Shown piece by piece: positions 14,456-21,920 of a stretch of DNA of 34,082 bases. The translations under genes and the position numbers were made by a program. The notes beneath the pieces were generated by a model. The model was not told the DNA's origin. It did no database searches and saw only the letters and a program-made list of their open reading frames with translations. Position 1 is the stretch's first letter; each line of letters starts with the position of its first letter. This stretch comes from Aquificota bacterium (GTDB lineage: Bacteria; Aquificota; Aquificia; Aquificales; QOAS01): assembly GCA_013154305.1 (NCBI GenBank), contig JAADCT010000061.1, forward strand, positions 1-34,082. Direction: 5' to 3'.

Positions 14456-15238
14456 ATGACCGTTTTGAGGCGGATAGTCGAGGCAAAGCTTCCCTCCTTA
14501 AGGGGGAAGAAGCAAAACCCCGACTACCGGCGGAGGGTTTACGAGCTCGCCGAAAACCGGCGGGAGGTAAAAAACCTCCTCGACTTTTGTTGTCCCAAGT
14601 CCGTCGCCGTCATAGCCGAGGTCAAACGGGCCTCACCGTCGGAGGGTTTGATTAGGGAGGTCGACCCCGTTGAGGTTGCAAAGCTCTATCAAAAGGGGGG
14701 CGCCTGCGCCGTTTCCGTCCTGACCGAGGAAAACTTTTTTAAAGGTTCCCTCGACTTCCTGTCGCGGATAAGGGAGGCGGTGGACCTTCCCCTCCTGCGG
14801 AAGGACTTTATCGTCGACGAACTGGAGGTTTGGGAGGCCAAGGCCTTCGGCGCCGACGCCGTTTTGCTCATCGCGAAGGTCCTCGACGAGGTTCTCCTCC
14901 GAGACCTTATAGAGACGGCCCTCGGACTGGGCCTTCTTCCCCTGGTCGAGGTCTTTGAGGAGAACGAACTGGAAAGGGTCCTGAAGTACTACTCGACCGC
15001 CGTGGGAGTAAACAATCGAAACCTGGAAACCCTCGAGGTGGACCTCTCGGTGTCCGAAAGGCTCCTTCCGCTGATGAAGGAGGCCGGGGTAAAGTGCGCC
15101 GTGGCCGAAAGCGGCATCTTCACCGCCGGGGACGTCAGAAGATTGAAGCGGGCGGGTGCCGACGCCTTTTTGGTCGGAACGGCACTGATGAAAAGCCCCG
15201 ACCCGCTGAAAAAACTTTCGGAGCTCCTCTCGGCCTGA
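14456..15238 (+). CDS. trpC: Indole-3-glycerol-phosphate synthase
   Basis: Closes the indole ring in tryptophan synthesis. The 260-residue single-domain TIM barrel has VIAEVKRASPSEG (phosphate and catalytic Lys region), SVLTEENFFKGSLD, LLRKDFIVDE, ADAVLLIAKVL, VGVNNRNLETLEVD, AESGIFTAGDV and AFLVGTALM, all in the expected order. It is not fused to TrpF. No other trp genes are nearby; dispersed trp genes are usual in Aquificales. There is no Shine-Dalgarno before the ATG. It may be read from the promoter at 14280 through the 36-residue gene. A strong terminator follows at 15259. Confidence 0.95.
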   Translation: MTVLRRIVEAKLPSLRGKKQNPDYRRRVYELAENRREVKNLLDFCCPKSVAVIAEVKRASPSEGLIREVDPVEVAKLYQKGGACAVSVLTEENFFKGSLDFLSRIREAVDLPLLRKDFIVDELEVWEAKAFGADAVLLIAKVLDEVLLRDLIETALGLGLLPLVEVFEENELERVLKYYSTAVGVNNRNLETLEVDLSVSERLLPLMKEAGVKCAVAESGIFTAGDVRRLKRAGADAFLVGTALMKSPDPLKKLSELLSA

Positions 15239-15258
15239 AGTTTTTTTCGGTAAAGACT

Positions 15259-15286
15259 CCCGGCGCCGAAGGCGCCGGGCTTTTTT
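15259..15286 (+). terminator. Rho-independent terminator after trpC
   Basis: A perfect 9-bp stem CCCGGCGCC/GGCGCCGGG with a GAA triloop (15259-15279) is followed by CTTTTTT. It separates the convergent trpC and argF genes and could also slow transcription from the argF side, though that side lacks an immediate T-run. Confidence 0.9.
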
Positions 15287-15292
15287 CCGAAG

Positions 15293-16204
15293 TTAAGAAA
15301 AGAGTTTTTCCATAAGGGCCATTTGGGCCCAGAGGCGGTTTTCGGCCTGGTTAAAAATCTCTTCCTGGTGTTTTTCGAACACCTCCTCGGTGATTTCCTG
15401 ACCCTTTTTGGCCGGCAGGCAGTGGAGGACCTTGACGCCCGGCGAGGCCATCGAAAGGAGCTTTTCGTTCACCTGGTAGGGTTTTAAAAATTCTTTCTTC
15501 AGTCCGTCTTCGGCGTCGCCCATGGAAACCCACACGTCGGTGTAGACGACGGAGGCGTTTTTGACGGCCTCGTAGGGGTCGTGGGTCAGTTCTATTTTGC
15601 CCCCGGTTTGCTCGGCCAGTTTCAGCCCGAGTTCGTAGGCTTTGGCGTTTGGCTCGTAACCGGGCGGGGTGGCCACCGTCAGGTTCAGGCCGAAGAGCCC
15701 GGCGCCCACCATCAAGGAGTTGGCGACGTTGTTGCCGTCGCCTACGAAGGCGACCTTAATCTTCTTGGTTTCCTCGCCGAAGTATTCGTAAATGGTGGTA
15801 ACGTCGGCCAGTATTTGACAGGGATGGGAAAAGTCGGTGAGGGCGTTTATTACGGGAATCGACGAGTGGCGCGCCAGCTCCACCAGCCAGGCGTGGGCGT
15901 AAGTTCTGACGACAAGGCCGTCCAGGTAGCGGCTGAGGGTGCGGGCCGTGTCGCGGACGTCCTCGCCCCTCGACAGCTGGAGCTGATTGGCCGTCATGTA
16001 AAGGGGATTTCCCCCCAGCTTGTTTATGCCGACCTCGAAGGAGACCCTCGTCCTCGTTGAGGGTTTTAAAAAGAGGAGGCCGACGGTTTTGCCCTTAAGG
16101 ACTTCCGAGCGGCGCGTCCCCCTCTTAAAGTCCAAGGCGTTTTTTACGAGTTCCCAGCCTTCGTCGGGCGAGAGGTCGGAAAGGCAGAGGAAGTCCTTAT
16201 TCAT
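15293..16204 (-). CDS. argF: Ornithine carbamoyltransferase
   Basis: Makes citrulline from ornithine and carbamoyl phosphate in arginine synthesis. The 303-residue protein has the carbamoyl-phosphate loop KPSTRTR (about 48-54), FSHPCQILAD, the ornithine-binding YTDVWVSMGD that separates OTC from aspartate carbamoyltransferase, and HCLPAKKG with the catalytic Cys. The ATG at 16204 lies 24 nt after the CoA-binding gene. It has no Shine-Dalgarno, but TAAAAT (minus strand, 16213-16218) is exactly 8 nt upstream, suggesting an internal leaderless promoter. Other arg genes are not nearby. Confidence 0.96.
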   Translation of the reverse strand: MNKDFLCLSDLSPDEGWELVKNALDFKRGTRRSEVLKGKTVGLLFLKPSTRTRVSFEVGINKLGGNPLYMTANQLQLSRGEDVRDTARTLSRYLDGLVVRTYAHAWLVELARHSSIPVINALTDFSHPCQILADVTTIYEYFGEETKKIKVAFVGDGNNVANSLMVGAGLFGLNLTVATPPGYEPNAKAYELGLKLAEQTGGKIELTHDPYEAVKNASVVYTDVWVSMGDAEDGLKKEFLKPYQVNEKLLSMASPGVKVLHCLPAKKGQEITEEVFEKHQEEIFNQAENRLWAQMALMEKLFS

Positions 16205-16228
16205 AAGGGAAAATTTTAAGGAAAGGCG

Positions 16229-16642
16229 TCAGAGGCTTTTTACCACGACGCCCAAACAGGCGGTCTTTATAAAGTCTATTCGGTCCTTGTACTTTTGTAT
16301 AACCTCCTCGTTCTCGGTGCCCGGTTGGAGCCAAACGTACTTTGCGCCCACTTTGAGGGCGTCCTTTACGACCTCCTCCAGCGCGTCGGGCCTTCGGAAC
16401 ACGTCGACTATGTCTATCGGTTCGGGCACGCTCTCGAGCGAGGGCAGAACCTCCAAGCCCAGAATTTTCCTTCCGGCGTAAACGGGATTGACGAAGTAGA
16501 CCCTGTGGAGTCCCCTTTGAAGGGTCCATTCGGAAACGTAGTAGGAGGCCCTCTCGGGTTTGGGGGAAATTCCGACGACCGCGATGGTTTTGGCCTCTTT
16601 AAGGATTGCCATTATGGTCTCGAGGTCCTCGATGACCGCCAT
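16229..16642 (-). CDS. CoA-binding domain protein (YccU-like)
   Basis: A 137-residue single-domain protein with the Rossmann-type CoA_binding_2 fold: TIAVVGISPKPERASYYVSEWTL near the N terminus, YFVNPVYAGRKILGLEVLPSL, and KYVWLQPGTENEEVI with the C-terminal Cys in KTACLGVVV. Its relatives are the N-terminal domains of succinyl-CoA synthetase alpha and of acetyl-CoA synthetase (ADP), but this stand-alone form has no known reaction. TAAAAT (minus strand, 16651-16656) lies 8 nt before the ATG with no Shine-Dalgarno. It is divergent from the GAF-AAA-HTH regulator and upstream of argF. Confidence 0.85.
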   Translation of the reverse strand: MAVIEDLETIMAILKEAKTIAVVGISPKPERASYYVSEWTLQRGLHRVYFVNPVYAGRKILGLEVLPSLESVPEPIDIVDVFRRPDALEEVVKDALKVGAKYVWLQPGTENEEVIQKYKDRIDFIKTACLGVVVKSL

Positions 16643-16679
16643 AGGTGGCTATTTTAAGGACCTCCGTTTCGGGCGCTTA

Positions 16680-16695
16680 TTAACAAAATTGTTAA
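16680..16695. promoter_or_regulatory. Perfect inverted repeat TTAACAA-N2-TTGTTAA, candidate operator
   Basis: A 7-bp perfect inverted repeat lies in the 101-nt region between the divergent CoA-binding gene (16642) and the regulator (16744). Such AT-rich dyads are typical of dimeric HTH regulators. The regulator's own C-terminal Fis-type HTH is the obvious candidate binder, but this is inference. Confidence 0.5.
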
Positions 16696-16743
16696 AAGTT
16701 TTCCCCAAAGGGGGGCCCCAAGGCGGGTTAATTTTTCCTCCGA

Positions 16744-18303
16744 ATGGTTAAAAAGCGGCTCCGCCTCAAGACGGAGGAATTGCGAATTATTAACGAAGTT
16801 TTGAAGGGAATTTTAAAGCACAGAAGCCTTGAAAAGCTTTTGGACTTCGTTTTAAAGACTTTTTACAGCCTTTGGAACGTCGAGCACAGCTTTATAGCGC
16901 TCTACGACCCGAAAATCGGCGAACTGAGGGTAAAGAGCGCCTTCGGCTTTTTACCCAAGGAGGTCGAAAGGGCCATATACTCCAAAGGTGAGGGAATTAC
17001 CGGGCAGACCTACAAGCTCGGCATTCCGCTCTTTGCGACCGAGGACGAGCTTTTGAACAAAACGGGACTGTTGGAAAGGATACCCTACAGGGACTTCGGA
17101 TTTTTTACGGCGCCGATAAAGGCGGGTTCGGAGGTCGTCGGCGTCGTCGGCCTTTTTAAGGACCTGCGGCTGGGTCCCACCTCGGTGGAAAAAACGCTGG
17201 AGATTCTGTCGGTCATCGGCTCGATTTTGGGAACCTTCCTCTACCTTCAAAAGGAGTTCGAAAAGGAGAAGAAACTGCTGGAGGAGAGGGGCGGTTCCTC
17301 CCTCCTGAGGGAAAAGGAAATAGCCAAGTACGGGCTCATCGGCGTTTCGGAGGCTCTGGAGCGGTTAAAGAACCTGCTCAAGCAGCTGGAGGGGACCGAC
17401 GTCAACCTCCTCATAAAGGGAAAGGACGGGGTGGGGAAAACCCTGGTGGCGAAGGTGGTTCACCTGACCTCCCAAAGGAGGGACAAACCCCTCCAGGTTT
17501 TGGACCTCAGAAACACCCCCCGGAATTTGGTCGAAATTGAGCTCTTCGGTTTTGAGGGAAACCGCTACCAACCCTTCAAGCCGGGACTTTTGGAGCTGGC
17601 CGACGGCGGCACGCTGATAATAAAGCACGTGGAACTTCTCCCCGTTGAGGTTCAGAGGAAACTCCTCGACTTTTTGAGGACCAAGACGGCCCGCCGCGTC
17701 GGCAGCGAGGAGGACCGAAAGTTTAACGTCCGAATTTTGGCGACCACCTCCGACGACCTCCTCGAAAGGGTCCGCCGCGGCTCCTTTCTGAGGGAGCTCT
17801 ACGACCAGCTGTCTCTCGTAACGGTGGAGGTTCCCTCCCTCGCCGAACGGCGCGAGGACGTTCCCCTTTTGGTAAACCACTTTTTGAAAAAGTACGGAAC
17901 CCGCTACGGTAAGGCGGTTTCGGCCGACGAGGAGCTAGTCCGCTTCCTGACTCTGGCCGAGCTCAAGGAAAACGTTAAGGAGCTCGACCGCCTCATCCAC
18001 CGTCTCGTTTTGCTGTCGCCCTCGGGAAAAAAGCTTACGGTGGAGGACCTCCGTCTGGTCGCGCCCTACCTCTTTGAGGGGAAGGAGGTCTTTACGCCGC
18101 CGGCGCCCCTTTCGGACCTGCCCCTTCCCAAAAAAATAGAGGAGGAGGAAAAGCAAAAGATTGTCTGGGCTTTGGAAAAGACCAACTTCGTAAAGTCGAG
18201 GGCGGCAAAGCTTTTGGGCTACACCCTCCGCCAGCTCGACTACCGAATAAAAAAGTATGGAATAGAGGTTCCTAAGCGCAAAAAGGGCGGCCCGTCCTCT
18301 TAA
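16744..18303 (+). CDS. GAF-AAA-HTH regulator with degenerate AAA+ domain (NifA/NtrC family relative)
   Basis: At 519 residues it has a GAF domain (about 28-165, with KGEGITGQTY as in NifA), a charged linker, an AAA+ domain (about 195-440) and a Fis-type HTH (about 470-510, SRAAKLLGYTLRQLDYRIKKYGI). Walker A is intact (GKDGVGKT, 226-233). Elsewhere the AAA+ domain is eroded: the GAFTGA loop is replaced by GNRYQPFKPG and shortened, Walker B Asp-Glu reads Lys294-His295, sensor I Asn reads Ser336, and both positions of the FREDLYYRL arginines are lost (FLRELYDQL). It therefore should not activate sigma-54 polymerase; TyrR and HupR are precedents for GAFTGA-less members. The ligand is unknown. There is no Shine-Dalgarno. 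ffh follows after 19 nt. Confidence 0.85.
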   Translation: MVKKRLRLKTEELRIINEVLKGILKHRSLEKLLDFVLKTFYSLWNVEHSFIALYDPKIGELRVKSAFGFLPKEVERAIYSKGEGITGQTYKLGIPLFATEDELLNKTGLLERIPYRDFGFFTAPIKAGSEVVGVVGLFKDLRLGPTSVEKTLEILSVIGSILGTFLYLQKEFEKEKKLLEERGGSSLLREKEIAKYGLIGVSEALERLKNLLKQLEGTDVNLLIKGKDGVGKTLVAKVVHLTSQRRDKPLQVLDLRNTPRNLVEIELFGFEGNRYQPFKPGLLELADGGTLIIKHVELLPVEVQRKLLDFLRTKTARRVGSEEDRKFNVRILATTSDDLLERVRRGSFLRELYDQLSLVTVEVPSLAERREDVPLLVNHFLKKYGTRYGKAVSADEELVRFLTLAELKENVKELDRLIHRLVLLSPSGKKLTVEDLRLVAPYLFEGKEVFTPPAPLSDLPLPKKIEEEEKQKIVWALEKTNFVKSRAAKLLGYTLRQLDYRIKKYGIEVPKRKKGGPSS

Positions 18304-18322
18304 CCTTAATATTTGATTTACG

Positions 18323-19648
18323 ATGTTTGAACTGCTTACCGGTCGAATAAAAAACGCCGTCGACAAGCTTACCGGGGCAAAGAGGCTTTCGGAAAAGCAG
18401 GTAAACAAGGCCCTTCGGGAAATCCGGTTGGCGCTGTTGGAGGCCGACGTTGAGCCGTCGGTCGTAAAAAACTTCGTAAAGCGCCTCCGCGAAAAAACGC
18501 TTAACCGCGAGGTAATAAAAGGCCTAAATCCCGGCGAAACGGTTTTGAAAATCGTATACGACGAACTGGTCGACATTTTGGGAAAAAATCCGCCCGAGCT
18601 CAAAAAGGGCGTCGTGCTCTTTGTGGGTCTTCAAGGAACGGGTAAAACGACCACCATCGGAAAAGTCGCCAACTGGTTGAAGAAGCAGGGCAAAAAGGTG
18701 GCCGTCGCCTCCACCGACGTGAGGCGGCCGGCGGCCATGCTCCAGCTCAAAAAACTGGCCGAGAGCGTCGGCGTCGACTACTACGAATTTGAGGGGGAAA
18801 CCGACCCCGTAAAGATTGCAAAAAGGGCCGTCGAAAGGGCAAAAGAGGAGGGCGTCGACTACCTCCTGCTCGACACCGCCGGCCGGCTCCACGTGGACGA
18901 GGAACTTATGGAGGAACTTCAAAGGGTCAAGGAGGCGGTCCGCCCCTCGGAGGTTATCTACGTGGCCGACGCCATGCAGGGTCAGGAGGCCCTGCCGGTC
19001 CTTAAGGAGTTTCACGAAAAACTGGGGCTGACCGGCGTGGTTTTGACCAAAATGGACGGCGACGCCCGGGGCGGCTTGGCCCTTTCGGTGAAAGAGAGCG
19101 TGGGCGTTCCGATAAAGTTCGTCGGCGTGGGCGAAAAGCTCGAGGACATCGAACCCTTCTATCCCGACCGAATGGCCCAAAGGATTCTGGGTTTGGGTGA
19201 CCTCCAAACCCTGGTCGAAAAGGCCAAAAGCGCCATTCCCGAGGACGAGGCCGAAGCCCTCGCCCTAAAGGTTTTGCAGGGCGACTTTACGCTCGAGGAC
19301 CTCAAAAAACAGCTCGAGTTTACCCTCAAAATGGGACCGCTGGACAAGATACTGAAGATGGTGCCCGGACTGGGGGCCTACGCCGACAAGATAAAGGTGG
19401 ACGAGAAACTGATAAAGCGGAAGATAGCCATTATCAACTCGATGACGCCCGAGGAGCGGAGAAATCCCAACATCATAAACCTGTCGAGAAAGCAGCGGAT
19501 TGCCCGCGGTAGCGGAACCACCGTTTCGGACGTCAACCGCCTCCTCAAGGAGTACAGGGAAATGAAAAAACTCCTGAAAAGGTTTAAAATAAACAACTTC
19601 GGGGCGAAAAAGGGAAGGTTTCCCTTCCGCTTCCCCTTCCCCTTTTAG
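18323..19648 (+). CDS. ffh: Signal recognition particle protein Ffh
   Basis: The SRP54 GTPase binds signal sequences and 4.5S RNA and delivers ribosomes to FtsY. At 441 residues the N domain (1-90), G domain with G1 GLQGTGKTTT, the DVRRPAA segment, DTAGR, TKMDGDARGG, and the M domain (about 300-430, with PGLG and SMTPEER..P) are all present. The C terminus ends in an unusual Phe/Pro tail (RFPFRFPFPF). No Shine-Dalgarno precedes the ATG; TAATAT (18307-18312) lies 10 nt upstream. It leads an ffh-rpsP-khpA group, a common bacterial order, though rimM-trmD-rplS do not follow here. Confidence 0.97.
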   Translation: MFELLTGRIKNAVDKLTGAKRLSEKQVNKALREIRLALLEADVEPSVVKNFVKRLREKTLNREVIKGLNPGETVLKIVYDELVDILGKNPPELKKGVVLFVGLQGTGKTTTIGKVANWLKKQGKKVAVASTDVRRPAAMLQLKKLAESVGVDYYEFEGETDPVKIAKRAVERAKEEGVDYLLLDTAGRLHVDEELMEELQRVKEAVRPSEVIYVADAMQGQEALPVLKEFHEKLGLTGVVLTKMDGDARGGLALSVKESVGVPIKFVGVGEKLEDIEPFYPDRMAQRILGLGDLQTLVEKAKSAIPEDEAEALALKVLQGDFTLEDLKKQLEFTLKMGPLDKILKMVPGLGAYADKIKVDEKLIKRKIAIINSMTPEERRNPNIINLSRKQRIARGSGTTVSDVNRLLKEYREMKKLLKRFKINNFGAKKGRFPFRFPFPF

Positions 19649-19697
19649 GGACGAATAAAATTTATTAGGAAACCCGAAACGGAAAGGAGGTTAAGAG

Positions 19698-19955
19698 GTG
19701 GCGGTAAGGATAAGGCTGGCGAGGTTCGGAAGGAGACACCACCCCGTATACCGGATAGTGGTTATGGACAGCCGTCGTCCCCGCGAAGGTAAGTACATCG
19801 ATGTTATCGGAACCTACGACCCCGTGAGGCACGAAATTATTACCTTTAACGAGGAAAAGTACAACAAGTGGGTTTCCCTCGGTGCGGAGGTAACCGACCG
19901 CGCCAAGGCTATTTACAAGCTCTACAAAAAGCTTTCGGCCAAACAAAACGCTTAA
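19698..19955 (+). CDS. rpsP: 30S ribosomal protein S16
   Basis: An 85-residue S16, which binds 16S rRNA during small-subunit assembly. The N terminus VRIRLARFGRRHHPVYRIVVMDSR and the following IDVIGTYDP are diagnostic. The start is GTG 19698, set by AAAGGAGG 7 nt upstream; this strong site contrasts with ffh, which has none. It lies 49 nt after ffh and 24 nt before khpA. Confidence 0.96.
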   Translation: MAVRIRLARFGRRHHPVYRIVVMDSRRPREGKYIDVIGTYDPVRHEIITFNEEKYNKWVSLGAEVTDRAKAIYKLYKKLSAKQNA

Positions 19956-19979
19956 ACAAATTAAGGAGGAGGTACGGAA

Positions 19980-20219
19980 ATGAGCGCAATGAAGGACATC
20001 GTCGAAATCTTCGCCAAAACCTTGGCGGAAAAGCCCGACCAAGTTCAGGTCAGGGAAATTGAAGGCGAAAGGACCGTCGTCATCGAGCTGAGGGTCGCCC
20101 CCGAGGACCTCGGTAAAATCATCGGCCGCCAGGGCCGTATAGCCAGGGCCCTCAGGCTTCTCCTGACCGCCATGGCCAGGAAGCAGAACAAGAGGGCCGT
20201 TTTGGAAATCCTCGAATAA
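19980..20219 (+). CDS. khpA: KH-domain RNA-binding protein KhpA
   Basis: A 79-residue single KH domain with the conserved [18 protein letters not shown] loop-helix (about 45-62). KhpA binds many RNAs and in several bacteria works with KhpB in cell division and translation. Its place after rpsP is conserved. A strong AAGGAGGAGG lies 6-8 nt before the ATG. Confidence 0.94.
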   Translation: MSAMKDIVEIFAKTLAEKPDQVQVREIEGERTVVIELRVAPEDLGKIIGRQGRIARALRLLLTAMARKQNKRAVLEILE

Positions 20220-20251
20220 CCTTTTCTTCCCTTCTTTTTCCTCCCTTCGTT

Positions 20252-20267
20252 CGAAAGATTTCTTTCG
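20252..20267 (+). terminator. Possible terminator of the ffh-rpsP-khpA operon
   Basis: CGAAAG-ATTT-CTTTCG forms a 6-bp hairpin 33 nt after the khpA stop, followed by TTCCCTGTTT. The surrounding strand is pyrimidine-rich. Plausible but not strong. Confidence 0.4.
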
Positions 20268-20290
20268 TTCCCTGTTTGAGGTTTCGCATA

Positions 20291-20324
20291 AAACCCGTTC
20301 CCTTTCGGGTTTAGCTTTTCTCTT
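20291..20324 (+). terminator. Hairpin with T-rich tail upstream of the IscA-like gene
   Basis: AAACCCG (20291-20297) and CGGGTTT (20306-20312) flank an 8-nt loop and are followed by AGCTTTTCTCTT. It ends just before the AAAAGGAGG of the next gene, so it is either the khpA-side terminator or a leader attenuator. Confidence 0.45.
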
Positions 20325-20351
20325 AAGAACTTCAAAAGGAGGTCAAAGGCG

Positions 20352-20735
20352 ATGGAAAACCAAAAGGCGGAAAATAAGGTCGAACAAAAACCGGAAGTGG
20401 TTGTAACGGTTACCGAAAAGGCCGCCGAGGAGCTCAAAAAGCTCGCCGAGCAACACGGCATTAAGGAGGTCGTTTTGCGCGTTCAGGCCATCCCCGGCGG
20501 CTGCAGCGGCATATCCTACTCGATGGGCTTCGACGAGGTTCGCGAAAACGACGTCGTTATCGAACAACACGGAATTAAGGTCGTGGTCGACCAAAACTCG
20601 GTTCCCTTCATAAACGGGGCCGAAATCGACTACGTCGTAACCCCCTTCGGCGAGGGCTTTAAGATTAACAATCCCAACGCGATGACCTTCGGAAGCGGTT
20701 GCTCCTCCTGCGGTCCCGGCGCCTGCGGAATTTAA
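20352..20735 (+). CDS. HesB/IscA-family protein with atypical cysteine tail
   Basis: A 127-residue A-type carrier fold, normally involved in iron-sulfur cluster delivery. The core is family-like: IPGGCSGISYSMGFDE (Cys51), VVVDQNSVPFINGAEIDYV and INNPNA. The usual C-terminal CGCG(S/E)SF is replaced by GCSSCGPGACGI, giving Cys117, Cys120 and Cys125; the CxC spacing has become CxxC with one extra Cys. It has an N-terminal Lys/Glu/Gln-rich extension of about 15 residues. A strong AAAAGGAGG precedes the ATG. It may serve the Fe-S-rich fumarate reductase encoded next door on the other strand, by proximity only. Confidence 0.85.
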   Translation: MENQKAENKVEQKPEVVVTVTEKAAEELKKLAEQHGIKEVVLRVQAIPGGCSGISYSMGFDEVRENDVVIEQHGIKVVVDQNSVPFINGAEIDYVVTPFGEGFKINNPNAMTFGSGCSSCGPGACGI

Positions 20736-20770
20736 ACCCCGCTCCTTTTCCCTTAACTTTTCGAACGGTG

Positions 20771-20885
20771 GGGCTTCCGGCAAGCCCTTCCCAAGAATAG
20801 AGGGAGCGGTTCACTTTTTAAGTTTCCCTAAAGGTGAGGGGTTCCCTTCAACCGCCGTCGGCCCGTAGAACCCCTTCCGCAAAAG
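20771..20885. other. Non-coding region with two stable dyads
   Basis: Between the IscA-like gene and the fumarate reductase terminator, GGGCTT-CCGGC-AAGCCC (20771-20787) and AGGGGTTC (20837-20844) with GAACCCCT (20878-20885) can form stems. No reading frame is convincing here. It may be a 3' UTR or a small RNA gene; I recognise no known RNA family. Confidence 0.3.
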
Positions 20886-20906
20886 GCGTTTGAGAAGTAC
20901 TTGAGT

Positions 20907-20930
20907 AAAAACCCGCCCCGAAGGGGCGGG
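20907..20930 (-). terminator. Rho-independent terminator of the fumarate reductase operon
   Basis: A perfect 8-bp stem CCCGCCCC/GGGGCGGG (20912-20930) with a 3-nt loop. On the minus strand it is followed at once by TTTTTA, 10 nt after the last gene of the operon. Confidence 0.88.
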
Positions 20931-20939
20931 CTCGTTTCC

Positions 20940-21812
20940 TTAGGAGGAGGCGGGTGCGTTTACGGTTACTTTGTCGACGGGTATGATGTGGTAGGCCAGA
21001 CCCGCCTCTTTGGGGTCGTAGCCGAGGGCGTAGGCCAGAAGTTCGGGCAGGTAAACGGAGGGAACGCGCGGGGCGTTTTCGACCATGTCCTGGTAGATGT
21101 CCTGGGCCTTGAAGCAGAGGGGACAGGGGGTTACCAGCATCTCGGCGCCGGCCTTTTTGGCCCCTTCGGGCGCCCTGACGACCTTTTTGAGGGCCACCGG
21201 CTTGTTGGTGTAGTAGGCGTGGTAGCCGCAGCAGGCGTCCTTACCCTCGTAGTCCTTGACCGGTTCGGCTCCGAGGGCCTCGACCAGCTCCTCCAGTCCG
21301 CTGGGATTTTCGCTGTCGACGACGGCTACTTCCTTGGGATACTTGATGTGACAACCGTAGTAGGTGGCGACCTTCCAACCTTTCAAAGGTCTCTTTACCT
21401 TTTTCCTTATGGTGTCGACGCCGACCTCCTCCACCAGGTAGGGTAGGATGTGCCAAATTTTGGCGGTGCCCTTGTATTCGAGACCTTCCTCGGCCAGGAG
21501 TTTGTTAATTTCCTCCCTCAGCTGGGGGTCGTTGTCGAGGGCGTGTTTGGTTTTGGCCAGGACCATGTAGCAGGTGTTGCACGAAACGAGGAGGTCCAAG
21601 CCTTCCGCCTCGGCGAGGGCAATGTTTCGGGCGTTGATGGAGTAAACGAGAAACTTGTTGGCCTCGTCTATGGTGTTTCCTCCGCAGCAGGTGGTCCTCT
21701 CGACCAGTTTTATGTCAACGCCGAGGTCGGCAAAGACCTTTTTGAGCATGTCAAACATGTGGGCGTCGGGCCCTTGAAAACAACAACCTTGATAAAAACC
21801 GACCTGTTTCAT
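20940..21812 (-). CDS. HdrB/SdhE-like CCG-domain subunit of fumarate reductase
   Basis: A 290-residue soluble protein with two cysteine-rich CCG domains: Cys10/11, Cys42-Cys43, Cys78, Cys81, and Cys154, Cys194-Cys195, Cys230, Cys233 (motifs TTCCGG..SCNTC and YYGCH..DACCGYH..TPCPLC). This matches heterodisulfide reductase subunit B and the E subunit of type E succinate:quinone reductases, the 8-methylmenaquinol:fumarate reductase and the C-terminal half of thiol:fumarate reductase TfrB. These domains hold non-cubane or zinc sites and pass electrons to or from quinone or thiols. The start has GGGAGGG upstream. It is the last gene of the operon, with a terminator 10 nt on. The electron donor is unknown. 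Confidence 0.87.
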   Translation of the reverse strand: MKQVGFYQGCCFQGPDAHMFDMLKKVFADLGVDIKLVERTTCCGGNTIDEANKFLVYSINARNIALAEAEGLDLLVSCNTCYMVLAKTKHALDNDPQLREEINKLLAEEGLEYKGTAKIWHILPYLVEEVGVDTIRKKVKRPLKGWKVATYYGCHIKYPKEVAVVDSENPSGLEELVEALGAEPVKDYEGKDACCGYHAYYTNKPVALKKVVRAPEGAKKAGAEMLVTPCPLCFKAQDIYQDMVENAPRVPSVYLPELLAYALGYDPKEAGLAYHIIPVDKVTVNAPASS

Positions 21813-21920
21813 CGCTTCCCTCCCGCAAGCTCTTTTACCCCCCTTTAAAAGGGGTTCTAAAGTCCGTTTTAAACTCCTCCGTTTTTAAAACGCAAGGGCT
21901 AACGGGTTTTCCCTCCCGCG

